In this document: in pieces, positions 1-6,920 of the stretch
Layout of the letters: every line of letters starts with the position of its first letter
Numbering within the stretch: the stretch's first letter is position 1
Origin: JBEKYD01 sp052325345
GTDB taxonomy: Bacteria; Acidobacteriota; Terriglobia; Bryobacterales; Bryobacteraceae
Length of the DNA stretch: 30,499 bases
Assembly: GCA_052325345.1 (NCBI GenBank)
Contig: JBKQVG010000108.1
Location: 1 to 30,499 of the forward strand
Direction: 5' to 3'
Position numbers and translations under genes: made by a program
The notes under the pieces: generated by a model
What the model was told of the DNA's origin: nothing
The model's database searches: none
What the model saw: only the letters and a program-made list of their open reading frames with translations

Positions 1-188
1 CGCAGCACGGCCACCTTCTCCCATTGGTCCGCCACGCGGATGGCGAACAGCAGATAGACGCCCACTACGGCCCCGGCAATCCCCGGCCAGCGGGCGTTGA
101 GAAGGGCGGTACCGCCCACACCTGCCAGAATGCAGGCCGCGAACAGCGCAACTCCGACCTGGCTAACTTTCACTTGGCACCTCTTCAT
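1..188 (-). CDS. SPFH/stomatin-like (slipin) membrane protein, N-terminal part
   Basis: This is the first 62 codons of a minus-strand gene that leaves the window at base 1. It starts at ATG 188-186 with GGAGA about 8 bases upstream. It encodes two hydrophobic stretches (about residues 9-29 and 36-50) followed by IRVADQWEKVAVLR, which closely resembles the beginning of the SPFH domain in slipin/stomatin proteins (typically I-ANQWERAVVLRLGK). Family members form oligomeric membrane-microdomain scaffolds. The gene begins 31 bases after the GntR regulator stop, so the two probably form an operon. The call rests on the short N-terminal match only. Confidence 0.7.
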   Translation of the reverse strand, partial: MKRCQVKVSQVGVALFAACILAGVGGTALLNARWPGIAGAVVGVYLLFAIRVADQWEKVAVL

Positions 189-219
189 GGCGTCGTCTCC
201 TATTTTCTGCAATCCCGCT

Positions 220-621
220 TTAACGATCGTGTAACTCATTGAGCTGCTCCAACAATTCGGCGACGGTGAAACCGGCCGCACCGGCGCGCGAAACAAACTC
301 CCCCACAAGCTGGTGGAGCTGCCGCCGGCGCTCCACCTCGTCGCGCCGCACCTTCTGCCGGCCGATAAAAGTCCCCATGCCCTGCTGGGTATCGAGCACG
401 CCCCGGATTTCCAGCTCGCGGTAGGCCCGCGCCACCGTGTTGGGGTTGATGGACAGGTCCACCGCCACCTGGCGCACGGTGGGAAGCTGATCGCCGGCGG
501 CCAGCGCGCCGGCCGCCATACCGCCCAGCACCTGGTCGATCAATTGGCGATACACGGGGACGCCGCTGCGCACATCCAGGCGAAAGGCGAAGCCGCTCTT
601 TCCGTCCGCTGGCTTACTCAT
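220..621 (-). CDS. GntR-family transcriptional regulator, YtrA subfamily
   Basis: A 133-residue DNA-binding repressor. Residues 20-87 form the GntR winged helix-turn-helix (GVPVYRQLIDQV, LPTVRQVAVDLSINPNTVARAYRELEIRGVL, GMGTF). The short helical C-terminal tail, with no large effector domain, is typical of the YtrA subfamily, which usually controls neighbouring membrane or transport genes. It lies directly upstream of the SPFH-like gene in the same direction. A strong dyad (634-653) overlaps its predicted promoter, suggesting autoregulation. The ATG at 621 has no Shine-Dalgarno sequence, and the predicted transcription start is only a few bases upstream, so the mRNA may be leaderless. Family assignment is secure; target and ligand are unknown. 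Confidence 0.9.
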   Translation of the reverse strand: MSKPADGKSGFAFRLDVRSGVPVYRQLIDQVLGGMAAGALAAGDQLPTVRQVAVDLSINPNTVARAYRELEIRGVLDTQQGMGTFIGRQKVRRDEVERRRQLHQLVGEFVSRAGAAGFTVAELLEQLNELHDR

Positions 622-631
622 CCAAAACTAT

Positions 632-659
632 AATGTACTAGTCTACTAATACATATCAA
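632..659 (-). promoter_or_regulatory. GntR promoter with overlapping dyad operator
   Basis: On the minus strand, TTGATA (659-654) is followed after 16 bases by TACATT (637-632), a plausible sigma-70 promoter. Between and over these boxes lies an inverted repeat: plus strand TGTACTAG (634-641), four bases, CTAATACA (646-653). The arms match at 7 of 8 positions. Position and symmetry fit a YtrA/GntR operator used for autorepression of the gene starting at 621. The dyad is seen directly; the assignment of the bound protein is inference. Confidence 0.65.
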
Positions 660-680
660 GGGAAAATTGGCGGGCGCCGG

Positions 681-2768
681 TCAGTTGGTTTGTGGGGGCA
701 TCGCCGGCCTTGCGCAAGGCCATGAAGCCGTCGTCACCGCATCCTGCCGGCGCGGGCCGGGGTCTGAACGTGGGCTCGCCGCCTTGCGGAAATCGGGACC
801 TGCGCCGAAAAAGGCGCCTAACTCGCTGGCGAGAGACTGAATGCGTTGGGCGTCGGCGCCGAACTGGGTGGCGATTGCCGCGCCTTCCTCGGCACGGCCG
901 GCCGCCGAATCGGTGACGCCTTGGATGGCGCGGGCCTCGGCGCCGATGCTTTCGATCTGGTGGTTCGATTGCTCCGACGCGGCGGCAATGGATGCGGCCA
1001 GTTGGTCGAGCCGGGAGGTGCTGGCGGCGATCGTCTCCAGGTCGCGGGCCACGGCCGCGGTGATGGACGCCCCTTCTGTAATCGCGCCGAAACACTTGCC
1101 CACCTTCTCCGTCGTTTGTCCGGCAGCCTCGGCACAACGGGCGGCCAGGCGCCGGACTTCGTCGGCCACCACCGCAAAGCAGGCGCCAGCCTGACCGGCG
1201 CGCGCCGCTTCCATGGCGGCGTTCAGCGCCACCAGGCCGGTCTGAAACGCGATTTCGTCGATCAACCGGTTGGTAGCCACTATTTCCTGGCTGGCCGACT
1301 GAATTTCGCGCATTGCTCCTTGCATGGAGGCGATCCGCCTGCTTCCGTTCTCGGCCGCGGCGTGAACTTCGCCGGTGGCCTCCGCGAGTCCACGCATGTG
1401 TCCGAGACTTTCGCGCGAGCCTTTCGACATGTGGCCGACAGAGCTGGCAATCTTTCGGTTGGCGTCCGCTTGCGCGGCGGCTTCACCGGCCAGGCGGCGG
1501 CTTATCGCCGTCACCTTGCCGGAGGCCGACGCCACCTCGACCGATGCCTCCCGCAAGGCCCCGACCACGGTGCTGGTTCTCCGCACCGTGCCACGAGCCG
1601 CCAGATACCACGTGGCACACGCCAGTGCCAACGCCGCCACCAGAATCCCCACCAGGTAGCGGATGCCGCGCGCCGACTCGGCCGCCATGTGGCGCACGCC
1701 TTCCAACACCTCGTCTTCCGGAATTGCCACCCCGATTACCCAGTCCCAAGGCTTGTAATAGCGATACGCGACCATCCGCGCCCGCGCAACCGACTCGTTC
1801 GGGTCCCGCCAGGCATACGAATCCATTCCGGTCGCCCCGGCGAGCGCCAGAGCCTTGCGGCAGATGTCGCGAATGAAGTATCGGCCCTGGCTGTCTTGCG
1901 CATCCCAGGCGTTGGCGCCCTCGGGGCGCCCGCCCGCGGAAACCAGATATCGGCCCTGACTGGAGCCGGCCGCATTCACGATGAGGACGTAACCGCTTCG
2001 CCCGGGGTGCAGCTTGAGCGCCGTCCCGCGAACAATGCCGGTCGCCCGTGTTTCCGGGATGCCCAAGTACAACATGCCCTCCACCACGCCGTTCATGCGG
2101 ATGGGCGAATAGCCGGTCAAATACCAGGACGACACCACAAACGCACGGCCCACGTAAGCTTTTCCCCGCAACACGGTCGACACCGCAGGATTGGGCGCGC
2201 CATCCGGGTTGACCGATGGAATAAAGGTGCCGATCGCCCGTCTGCCGTCGGCTCCCGCCACGTTGGTCGCTATCCGCAGCATGTCGCCTGCCGCGTTCAT
2301 TCGCTGGAAAACCGTACTGCTGGCGTCCGTCAAGGCCCGCACTTCATCCACCAGGGGAACCGGTGTCGCGGGATCCGCGGTCCGGCCCAGCCACGCGCCG
2401 CCCAGCAGCAGAGCGGGCAGCCAAACATGCCGGCCCGAGTGATCGAATTGGTTCACGGCACGCCAGACCACGGTCTGACGCGGGTTTAACTGAAAACCGC
2501 CGCGCTGGCGCGCCTCGATCCACGCGCCATCCAACCCGATGCGGACGGCCTGCTCCAGGGGAACACGCGCCGCATCGCACATGGAGTAAACGCTCTCCAC
2601 GATCTGTTCCATGCCGGCGACCGCCGCGCCCCGGCCGGAGGCTGCGGCGATCGAAGCGGCGCGCACATTCTGCCGCCATACGGCGACGCCGGCAAGCGTC
2701 AGAGGCGCCACCGCCAGCAAGCCGCCTAAGGCGACAAGCTTGGTGAGGAGTTTGACACGGCCGATCAC
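681..2768 (-). CDS. Methyl-accepting chemotaxis protein with Cache sensor
   Basis: A 695-residue transmembrane chemoreceptor. TM1 is about residues 9-31 and TM2 about 370-391. The periplasmic part resembles a Cache_3-Cache_2 fusion sensor (about 40-360; e.g. TFIPSVNPDG, GYVLIVNAAG, KPWDWVIGVAIPEDEVLEG). The cytoplasmic part carries the conserved MCP hairpin tip, about 504-541 (DEIAFQTGLVALNAAMEAAR, then FAVVADEVRRLA), which binds CheA/CheW. I see no convincing HAMP domain after TM2; a coiled-coil region follows directly. The start is GTG at 2768 without an obvious ribosome binding site, immediately beside a perfect 13-bp palindrome (2769-2781). The last ~40 residues are Pro/Arg-rich and not family-like. 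No che genes are nearby, so this is an orphan receptor. Ligand unknown. Confidence 0.9.
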   Translation of the reverse strand: MIGRVKLLTKLVALGGLLAVAPLTLAGVAVWRQNVRAASIAAASGRGAAVAGMEQIVESVYSMCDAARVPLEQAVRIGLDGAWIEARQRGGFQLNPRQTVVWRAVNQFDHSGRHVWLPALLLGGAWLGRTADPATPVPLVDEVRALTDASSTVFQRMNAAGDMLRIATNVAGADGRRAIGTFIPSVNPDGAPNPAVSTVLRGKAYVGRAFVVSSWYLTGYSPIRMNGVVEGMLYLGIPETRATGIVRGTALKLHPGRSGYVLIVNAAGSSQGRYLVSAGGRPEGANAWDAQDSQGRYFIRDICRKALALAGATGMDSYAWRDPNESVARARMVAYRYYKPWDWVIGVAIPEDEVLEGVRHMAAESARGIRYLVGILVAALALACATWYLAARGTVRRTSTVVGALREASVEVASASGKVTAISRRLAGEAAAQADANRKIASSVGHMSKGSRESLGHMRGLAEATGEVHAAAENGSRRIASMQGAMREIQSASQEIVATNRLIDEIAFQTGLVALNAAMEAARAGQAGACFAVVADEVRRLAARCAEAAGQTTEKVGKCFGAITEGASITAAVARDLETIAASTSRLDQLAASIAAASEQSNHQIESIGAEARAIQGVTDSAAGRAEEGAAIATQFGADAQRIQSLASELGAFFGAGPDFRKAASPRSDPGPRRQDAVTTASWPCARPAMPPQTN

Positions 2769-2781
2769 GATAGACTCTATC
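2769..2781. promoter_or_regulatory. Perfect palindrome abutting the MCP start codon
   Basis: GATAGA-C-TCTATC forms an uninterrupted 6+1+6 palindrome immediately upstream of the GTG start of the chemoreceptor. It could be an operator or a small hairpin occluding translation initiation. Only the symmetry is seen; function is inferred. Confidence 0.35.
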
Positions 2782-2992
2782 GGCCAGTTGGCGATTTCCC
2801 TGTAGCCGGCGACCCGAGATTTCGGCCTGAGTAAAACTTACCCGGCGCGGCTTTTCCCACTACTCCTTCTCCCCCCCGAACCAACTTTCTGGCGCCTAAT
2901 TGTTAGCGATTCCACAGACTTACGCGCTGGTAGTTGGGATGCTGAGAATAGGATTGATTTTCTCTCGCCCCAATCATAAAGGAGATACGCAC

Positions 2993-3481
2993 TTGTGGAA
3001 TAGACAGGCCCAGCAACACCACGAACCGCCGGCACGGCCGGCGCCCGAGCCTACCCGCACGGCCCCTAGCTATACGCCACCGACGCCGCGCGCGGAGCCG
3101 GCGCGTCAGACTGCCTCCATCGGAGCCGCCATGAACATCCAAGGGGAAATCTACGCTCGCGAGCAATTGGTGGTGGATGGCGAGGTAGAGGGCAGCTTAC
3201 AATCCGAAAGCCAGTTGACGGTGGGTCCGAACGGCAAGGTCCGCGCCAACATCAAGGCCCGCGAGGTGACCATCTTCGGCTCGGTGCGCGGCAACGTGGA
3301 AGTGGCCGAGAAAATCGCCATTCGCGGACAGGGCAGCCTGGTGGGCGACATAAAAGCGGCCGGCATCAGCATCGACGACGGCGCCTACTTCAAAGGCAGC
3401 ATCGATATCGTGCGGCCGGAACCGAAGGTGTCCAGCCGGCCGGTAAAGAACGAAGCCAAGGTCGAAACGGCCGTCGGCTGA
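2993..3481 (+). CDS. Bactofilin (polymer-forming cytoskeletal protein)
   Basis: A 162-residue protein of the bactofilin (DUF583) family, which polymerises into right-handed beta-helical filaments without nucleotide and scaffolds envelope and cell-shape proteins. The Pro-rich N-terminal tail (about residues 5-40) is followed by the beta-helix core with regular hydrophobic/Gly repeats (MNIQGEIYAREQLVVDGEVE, then GKVRANIKAREVTIFGSVRGN) and a short basic/Pro tail (about 146-162). I chose the TTG start at 2993 because AAAGGAG lies 8 bases upstream and because the longer in-frame reading from 2900 adds a non-family N-terminus. It is monocistronic; the hairpin repeat at 3511 begins 30 bases after its stop. 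No M23 peptidase partner gene is visible. Confidence 0.9.
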   Translation: MWNRQAQQHHEPPARPAPEPTRTAPSYTPPTPRAEPARQTASIGAAMNIQGEIYAREQLVVDGEVEGSLQSESQLTVGPNGKVRANIKAREVTIFGSVRGNVEVAEKIAIRGQGSLVGDIKAAGISIDDGAYFKGSIDIVRPEPKVSSRPVKNEAKVETAVG

Positions 3482-3510
3482 GCGGTAAACGCTTCGCCGA
3501 AGCCGGGGAG

Positions 3511-3638
3511 GTCAGATGCTGTGAAAAATTCAATTTATAGCCACAGATGAACACCGATGAACGCAGATAAATTCTCTGTTTTCTTTATCGGCGTGTATCG
3601 GTGTTCATCTGCGGCTATATTTCTTCACGGCTTCTCAG
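3511..3638. repeat. 128-bp imperfect hairpin repeat, copy 1
   Basis: This copy matches 7112-7239 over the same length and in the same orientation, with roughly ten substitutions concentrated in the centre and second arm. The element is itself an imperfect inverted repeat: the left arm contains TATAGCCACAGATGAACACC and the right arm is its near reverse complement. Within each arm, ATGAAC-type units recur about every 10 bases. It could fold into a long stem and may have been spread like a MITE. It lies just downstream of the bactofilin gene, so it may also act as a transcript-end structure. Confidence 0.85.
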
Positions 3639-4421
3639 TCTTCGCTCTCGCGGAGCGCCCAATCCGGCTGATAGTCAAAATAGGACGCCGATTGTGAGTC
3701 ATTCGGCTGCAGCGCTTCAGGAACTTCAAATTCCAGAGCGCTCTAGGACCTTTCGCGAAAACGCGGGGGGCTTAAGCCGGGCTGTCCCTGTTCCGCCCCT
3801 GAAAGCTGAGCGTAACACGAGGCGGGGGGAAATCTCGGGGGATGGCCGGGGCTGCGGTGTGGAAGCGAAAGAGGGGCGCGGGAGGGGGGCGCGGAGCTCC
3901 GGGTTCGGCGATTTGTGCACCATTGTGCATCTTTGTGCGCTTTTCGGAGCTGGTCGGGGTCCCCGAGTTTGGGTCCGGAAAAGGGGCCGAATTGGGTTGG
4001 TGTTGAGCGAATAAGTTATTTTGTTTCTTTTTGTTGAAAGGAAAATTGGGTTCGTTTGGTATTTTCAGTTTGGGTTCGCTCCCGGGGCCTTACCAGACGA
4101 TAGCGGCTCCCCATGTTGAGATGTAGCACGACGACTGGGACGGTGAGAAATGCGGCAGAGACGAGGCGATGGGAGGAAAGGATTTCGGGGTCTGAAATAA
4201 TCTGGAAAGTTCTGTGACCGGGATTTCGCGTCAGGCCGATTTCCGTTACGGGAAAAACGGCGCAGTCCAGGCTGCGAATCGACTCTCGTGTACTTGAGTA
4301 TACTGACAATAGTGCGAGAGCTGATCGGGCGGTTCAACTCAGCGGTCGTGCTCGATAGTCTGGTGAAGCGCTTCCGTGTGAGCCGCGTGATGGCCAAAAC
4401 GCAGCGGCCAAAAGGAAAACC
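3639..4421. other. Intergenic stretch with degenerate TTGGGTTCG motifs
   Basis: I see no credible gene here. The open frames show no family resemblance and the segment changes composition, with G-rich runs at 3765-3900 and a T-rich stretch at 4015-4060. Variants of TTGGGTTCG recur around 3967, 3993, 4046 and 4070. GCGAATAAGTTATTT (from about 4008) resembles the GCGAATAAATTACTT upstream of the IS element near 9793. An AGTATACT palindrome occurs near 4296, upstream of the toxin-antitoxin genes, and could be part of their promoter or operator. Confidence 0.45.
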
Positions 4422-4712
4422 ATGGACCCGAATCTCAATCAAGAACGCGAGCAGGCCCACGCGTTGCTGGACATGCTGCCGGCCGAGAAACTGAACGCCG
4501 TGCGGAGTCTGCTGGAAGCGATGGTGGATCCCGTTTCCCGCGCCCTGGCCAACGCACCCATTGACGACGAACCCGTTACGGAGGAAGAAGAGCGCGCCAT
4601 CGCCGAAGCCCGCGAGTGGCTCAAGCATAATCCGGGGATTCCGTTTGAAAAAGTGGTCGCCGACCTCGGCTTCACCATGGAGGAAGTGAAAAACTACCAG
4701 GACCCCTCGTGA
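4422..4712 (+). CDS. Putative antitoxin of a RelB/RelE-type pair
   Basis: A 96-residue acidic protein encoded immediately before a RelE/ParE-like toxin; the two share a GTGA overlap (4709-4712), typical of translationally coupled toxin-antitoxin pairs. The N-terminal half is helical (LLDMLPAEKLNAVRSLLEAM, about 15-34), and an acidic middle (DDEPVTEEEERAIAEAREWL, 48-67) resembles antitoxins that wrap around RelE-type toxins. The C-terminus (FEKVVADLGFTMEEVKNY) is also helical. I cannot identify a defined DNA-binding fold by eye. The start ATG is preceded by AAAAGGAAAACC. The assignment leans on the neighbour and on resemblance to DUF2281/RelB-like antitoxins. Confidence 0.7.
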   Translation: MDPNLNQEREQAHALLDMLPAEKLNAVRSLLEAMVDPVSRALANAPIDDEPVTEEEERAIAEAREWLKHNPGIPFEKVVADLGFTMEEVKNYQDPS

Positions 4713-4960
4713 TCAAGCGCGTCGTCGTTTCCACCCAGGCCCAAGCCGATCTGGCCGCTATTGACCGCCCCGTGGCTCTGCGTATCGCCGCGGCGATCCA
4801 CCGCTTCGCTACCACCGGCGCCGGCAATGTCCAGGGATTGCGCGGCATCCACCCGCCCGAGTTCCATCTCCGCGTCGGCGATTGGCGCGTTCGCTTCCAC
4901 GATCACGGCGCTTGGATCGATGTCCTCCGCGTCCGCAACCGCCGCGACGCCTACCGCTGA
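4709..4960 (+). CDS. RelE/ParE-family toxin
   Basis: An 83-residue basic protein resembling RelE/ParE toxins: the N-terminal KRVVVSTQAQADLAAIDRPVALRIAAAI helix-strand region, a central LRGIHPPEFHLRVGDWRVRF motif and the C-terminal IDVLRVRNRRDAYR, which matches the family ending (I-VLRVRHRREAYR). RelE members cleave mRNA on the ribosome; ParE members poison gyrase. The arginines at the end favour the RelE-like group but do not prove it. It starts at GTG 4709, overlapping the antitoxin stop. It appears full length and intact, unlike the genes around it. Confidence 0.88.
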   Translation: MIKRVVVSTQAQADLAAIDRPVALRIAAAIHRFATTGAGNVQGLRGIHPPEFHLRVGDWRVRFHDHGAWIDVLRVRNRRDAYR

Positions 4961-5249
4961 GTCTCGGCAGCCGCTGGTTTTGGGGGGTAGGATGTCACTC
5001 CGGTAACCACCGGTAACGTGCCGATTCTCGCCATGGCTGTTGGGTTAATCGGCGAGGCGGAATTTTTTGAGGAAACACGCGGGATGTCCCCGGGTTCTCC
5101 CGGTGGATCGAGACCTGGACGCACAACCGGAAGCCAAACGTCCTCAGAATTGCCCCCACGAGCGATACGCTGCCCGTAGCGAGGTCTGGAATGTCAGGGT
5201 GGATGTTCGGTAGCCGCTGCGTGCATTTTGGGTTGTCGCGACAGAAGCG

Positions 5250-5528
5250 GAACATTTCTGGTGCGGCGACCGGAACCAGGGCGATGCGTGGACGATCAAC
5301 CGGCCCGCCGCCAACCGCGAGCCCCCCACCATGAAGCCGGTGGAGTTGGTCGAGCAGGCGATCCGGAACAACAGCAAGAGTCGGGACACGATCCTCGATC
5401 CATTTGCCGGTAGCGGGACGACGGTGATCGCCTGCGAGAAGACCGGGCGGCAAGGTCGCGTGATCGATATCCCTTTCACCGCCGAACAATCACATCGCAA
5501 TACTTTGGGTCCAGCTCGTTTAGGTTGA
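5250..5528 (+). pseudogene. Remnant of an N4/N6 DNA methyltransferase
   Basis: In one frame the sequence reads EHFWCGDRNQGDAWTINRP, then PPTMKPVELVEQAIRNNSKS, then ILDPFAGSGTTVIACEKTGR. This is the C-terminal part of a phage/plasmid-type DNA-modification methylase, including the DPFAGSGTT SAM-binding motif I and the TMKPVEL motif of the class with circularly permuted motifs. Similarity stops after about 5460 (IDIPFTAEQSHRN), where family members continue with an ELD-type motif. No catalytic DPPY/NPPY segment can be read upstream. The N-terminal and terminal parts are therefore missing, leaving about 90 codons. A methylase relic fits the mobile-element debris in this segment. Confidence 0.75.
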
Positions 5529-5592
5529 CTGTTGTTTGGTGGTCTCGCCGAGCCTGTTTCCCGTGACGCCGCCAGTGAAAGCGTGGCGACAA

Positions 5593-6180
5593 CTAGGCCG
5601 CGTCCCAGGTATCGTCATCGTAGTTGGCGCCCCAGGATTTCCAACCCCTAATTACATACTTATTCTCCCCGACCTTAAAGACATCCACGGTTAACCATGG
5701 TGGCTTCTCGGTCCTGTTCTTTAACGAAAGGGACGCCGCGCCAACGGTCACTTCTGCAAGGCAGTGCGTGGTCGCGAGAGATTTCAGCCTGCGGATGATC
5801 TCGATTTCTGGTAGGGTTCTGAATTCTCCCTTGCGAATAAAATGCCCTGACGATACCTCGGAAAAACTGTTCTTCACGACCTGAAGTTGCGCAAGTTCAT
5901 CTGGACCAACTTCGAGCTTGCCGCGCTGCCTCGTACCCAGCCCACTCTGGTGTCCGATAGGTGCCGCTCCACCACGGTAATCAGTATGACTACGGATTGA
6001 GGGAAGAAGGGCGAGGCCGATAGTCCCATTGGTCAGCCGCGCCTCGACCCACTCCCGCCCACCGATTTCACGCGGGATACCGAGTTCGACATATCGGCCT
6101 TCTTCAACGTGCGTGGTGGAGGAATTCACATCCCGGTCGGAATACAATAGTAAGCCGTTATCGATGGTCTTGACGTTCAC
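5593..6180 (-). CDS. Hypothetical protein with an SH3-like N-terminal segment
   Basis: A 195-residue protein I cannot assign to a named family. Residues 5-65 (GLLLYSDRDVNSSTTHVEEG, then VELGIPREIGGREWVEARLT, ending LLPSIRSHT) resemble the bacterial SH3-like domains found in many acidobacterial and planctomycete membrane proteins. The rest, about 80-195, is mixed alpha/beta without a recognised motif. No signal peptide or membrane segment is visible. It starts with GTG at 6180, with GAGG 8-9 bases upstream. Its A+T content is clearly higher than the flanking chromosomal genes, suggesting acquisition from elsewhere. It appears intact, with no frameshift noted. Confidence 0.6.
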   Translation of the reverse strand: MNVKTIDNGLLLYSDRDVNSSTTHVEEGRYVELGIPREIGGREWVEARLTNGTIGLALLPSIRSHTDYRGGAAPIGHQSGLGTRQRGKLEVGPDELAQLQVVKNSFSEVSSGHFIRKGEFRTLPEIEIIRRLKSLATTHCLAEVTVGAASLSLKNRTEKPPWLTVDVFKVGENKYVIRGWKSWGANYDDDTWDAA

Positions 6181-6300
6181 GGTCTAAGCCTCGCAGATTC
6201 GAGCATATCTTCTGACACCCTATGCTGCAACTATCGATTCCGGCTGCGCGACGGTGACCCGCACGTATTCCAATGTGATGGAAGACATTGTCCTGAAGCA

Positions 6301-6327
6301 AGAAAGCCGCCCGGTACGTCAGGCGGC
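6301..6327 (-). terminator. Rho-independent terminator after the DUF3489 relic
   Basis: On the minus strand GCCGCC, a nine-base loop and GGGCGGC are followed by TTTCTT. The stem lies about 20 bases after the original TAA of the DUF3489 pseudogene, exactly where its terminator would be expected. Confidence 0.65.
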
Positions 6328-6347
6328 GCGGGGGCGGTGGTGTAACC

Positions 6348-6549
6348 TTACTTCGCGATCCGGACCGTTCTCCGGCATCATTCTTTGTGCTCTCCACCTT
6401 GAGCCCCATCTTCTGGGTGACGCTGCCCCTGATGAAGCCCCGGATGCTGTGCCAGCCGGTGGCCTTGGCGATCTCTCGGCCAGGGTCGCGCCGCCCTTGC
6501 GACCCAGGAGGGCGAGTGTCTTTTTGCAGTCATCACGGTCCGGTGGCAT
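6348..6549 (-). pseudogene. Frameshifted DUF3489 (HTH-like) gene
   Basis: Two minus-strand frames together reconstruct a DUF3489 protein: DCKKTLALLGRKGGATLAE in one, then IAKATGWHSIRGFIRGSVTQ and KMGLKVESTKNDAGER in another. Family proteins read continuously as ALLRRKGGATLAEIAKATGW-HSIRGF. The break is a two-base AG duplication (GAGAGATCGCC instead of GAGATCGCC, about 6472-6477). A second lesion, loss of one G near 6365, removes the normal ending; restoring it gives V-R-I-A-K-stop at 6350-6348. The family is small, common on phages and integrated elements, and presumed DNA-binding. Both lesions and the stop are read directly; the ancestral start is uncertain. Confidence 0.82.
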
Positions 6550-6846
6550 TCGTCATGCTGGTCGGCGCAGCCAGGGCAGGCGTGCAATCGGGGATCACAT
6601 CGGCTCACAGGATGCCCGCCAGGAGCGACACTGAGGCTGTGGGGCGATTTCGGATGGCGGGGTGGTGGTTGGGCCGGGGTTCTCGATTGTTGAGCGATGT
6701 TCTGGGGGAAAACTGGCAGGGCCATCTCTCCGCCAGCCCTGCATCCAAGCCGAAATTTCACTCCGGGGCAGACTCCGACAAGCCAGAATTTTGGAATGAA
6801 TTGGAATGAAACTGGGGAAATCGTGCTGCGTAAGTGCTTGAAAACA
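6550..6846. other. Intergenic, no gene recognised
   Basis: No reading frame here has a recognisable protein signature or plausible start. The stretch separates the DUF3489 relic from the tRNA-Phe fragment and contains a short local duplication (GGAATGAATTGGAATGAAA, about 6793-6811). It is probably decayed element DNA. Confidence 0.5.
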
Positions 6847-6897
6847 TGGTGGCCAGGGACGGAATCGAACCGCCGACACAAGCCTTTTCAGGACTGT
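6847..6897 (-). pseudogene. 3' half of a tRNA-Phe gene (integration-site remnant)
   Basis: Read on the minus strand, this is the anticodon loop CTGAAAA (anticodon GAA at 6889-6887), variable loop GTGTC, T-arm GGCGG-TTCGATT-CCGTC with all five pairs, acceptor strand CCTGGCC and an encoded CCA (6849-6847). This is the 3' half of bacterial tRNA-Phe. The 5' acceptor strand and a proper D-arm are absent: spacing and bases upstream (6898 onward) do not fold. Such 3' tRNA fragments are the usual product of tyrosine-recombinase integration into a tRNA gene. No integrase gene is visible in the window, so the element has decayed or the site is a distal end. Confidence 0.85.
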
Positions 6898-6920
6898 AAT
6901 CGACCGCTATCGAAGATTAC
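6896..6920. repeat. Inverted repeat next to the tRNA-Phe fragment
   Basis: GTAATC (6896-6901) and GATTAC (6915-6920) are perfect inverted arms separated by 13 bases, starting just where tRNA similarity ends. The inner part (CGA near 6901 and TCGA near 6910) adds partial symmetry. A dyad at this position may be part of an attachment-site core or an integrase-binding site. Confidence 0.45.

Noticed and set aside
846..2489. Long open frame (547 codons) antisense to the chemoreceptor
   Set aside because: It is the complement of a clearly conserved MCP, rich in Arg/Gly/His with no family motif; such frames are common opposite high-GC genes.
3601..4014. 137-codon frame after the bactofilin gene
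   Set aside because: It begins inside the hairpin repeat and continues through G-rich intergenic DNA with no family likeness.
4995..5489. 164-codon minus-strand frame over the methylase relic
   Set aside because: Its first part is antisense to recognisable methylase sequence, and the rest shows no domain I can name.
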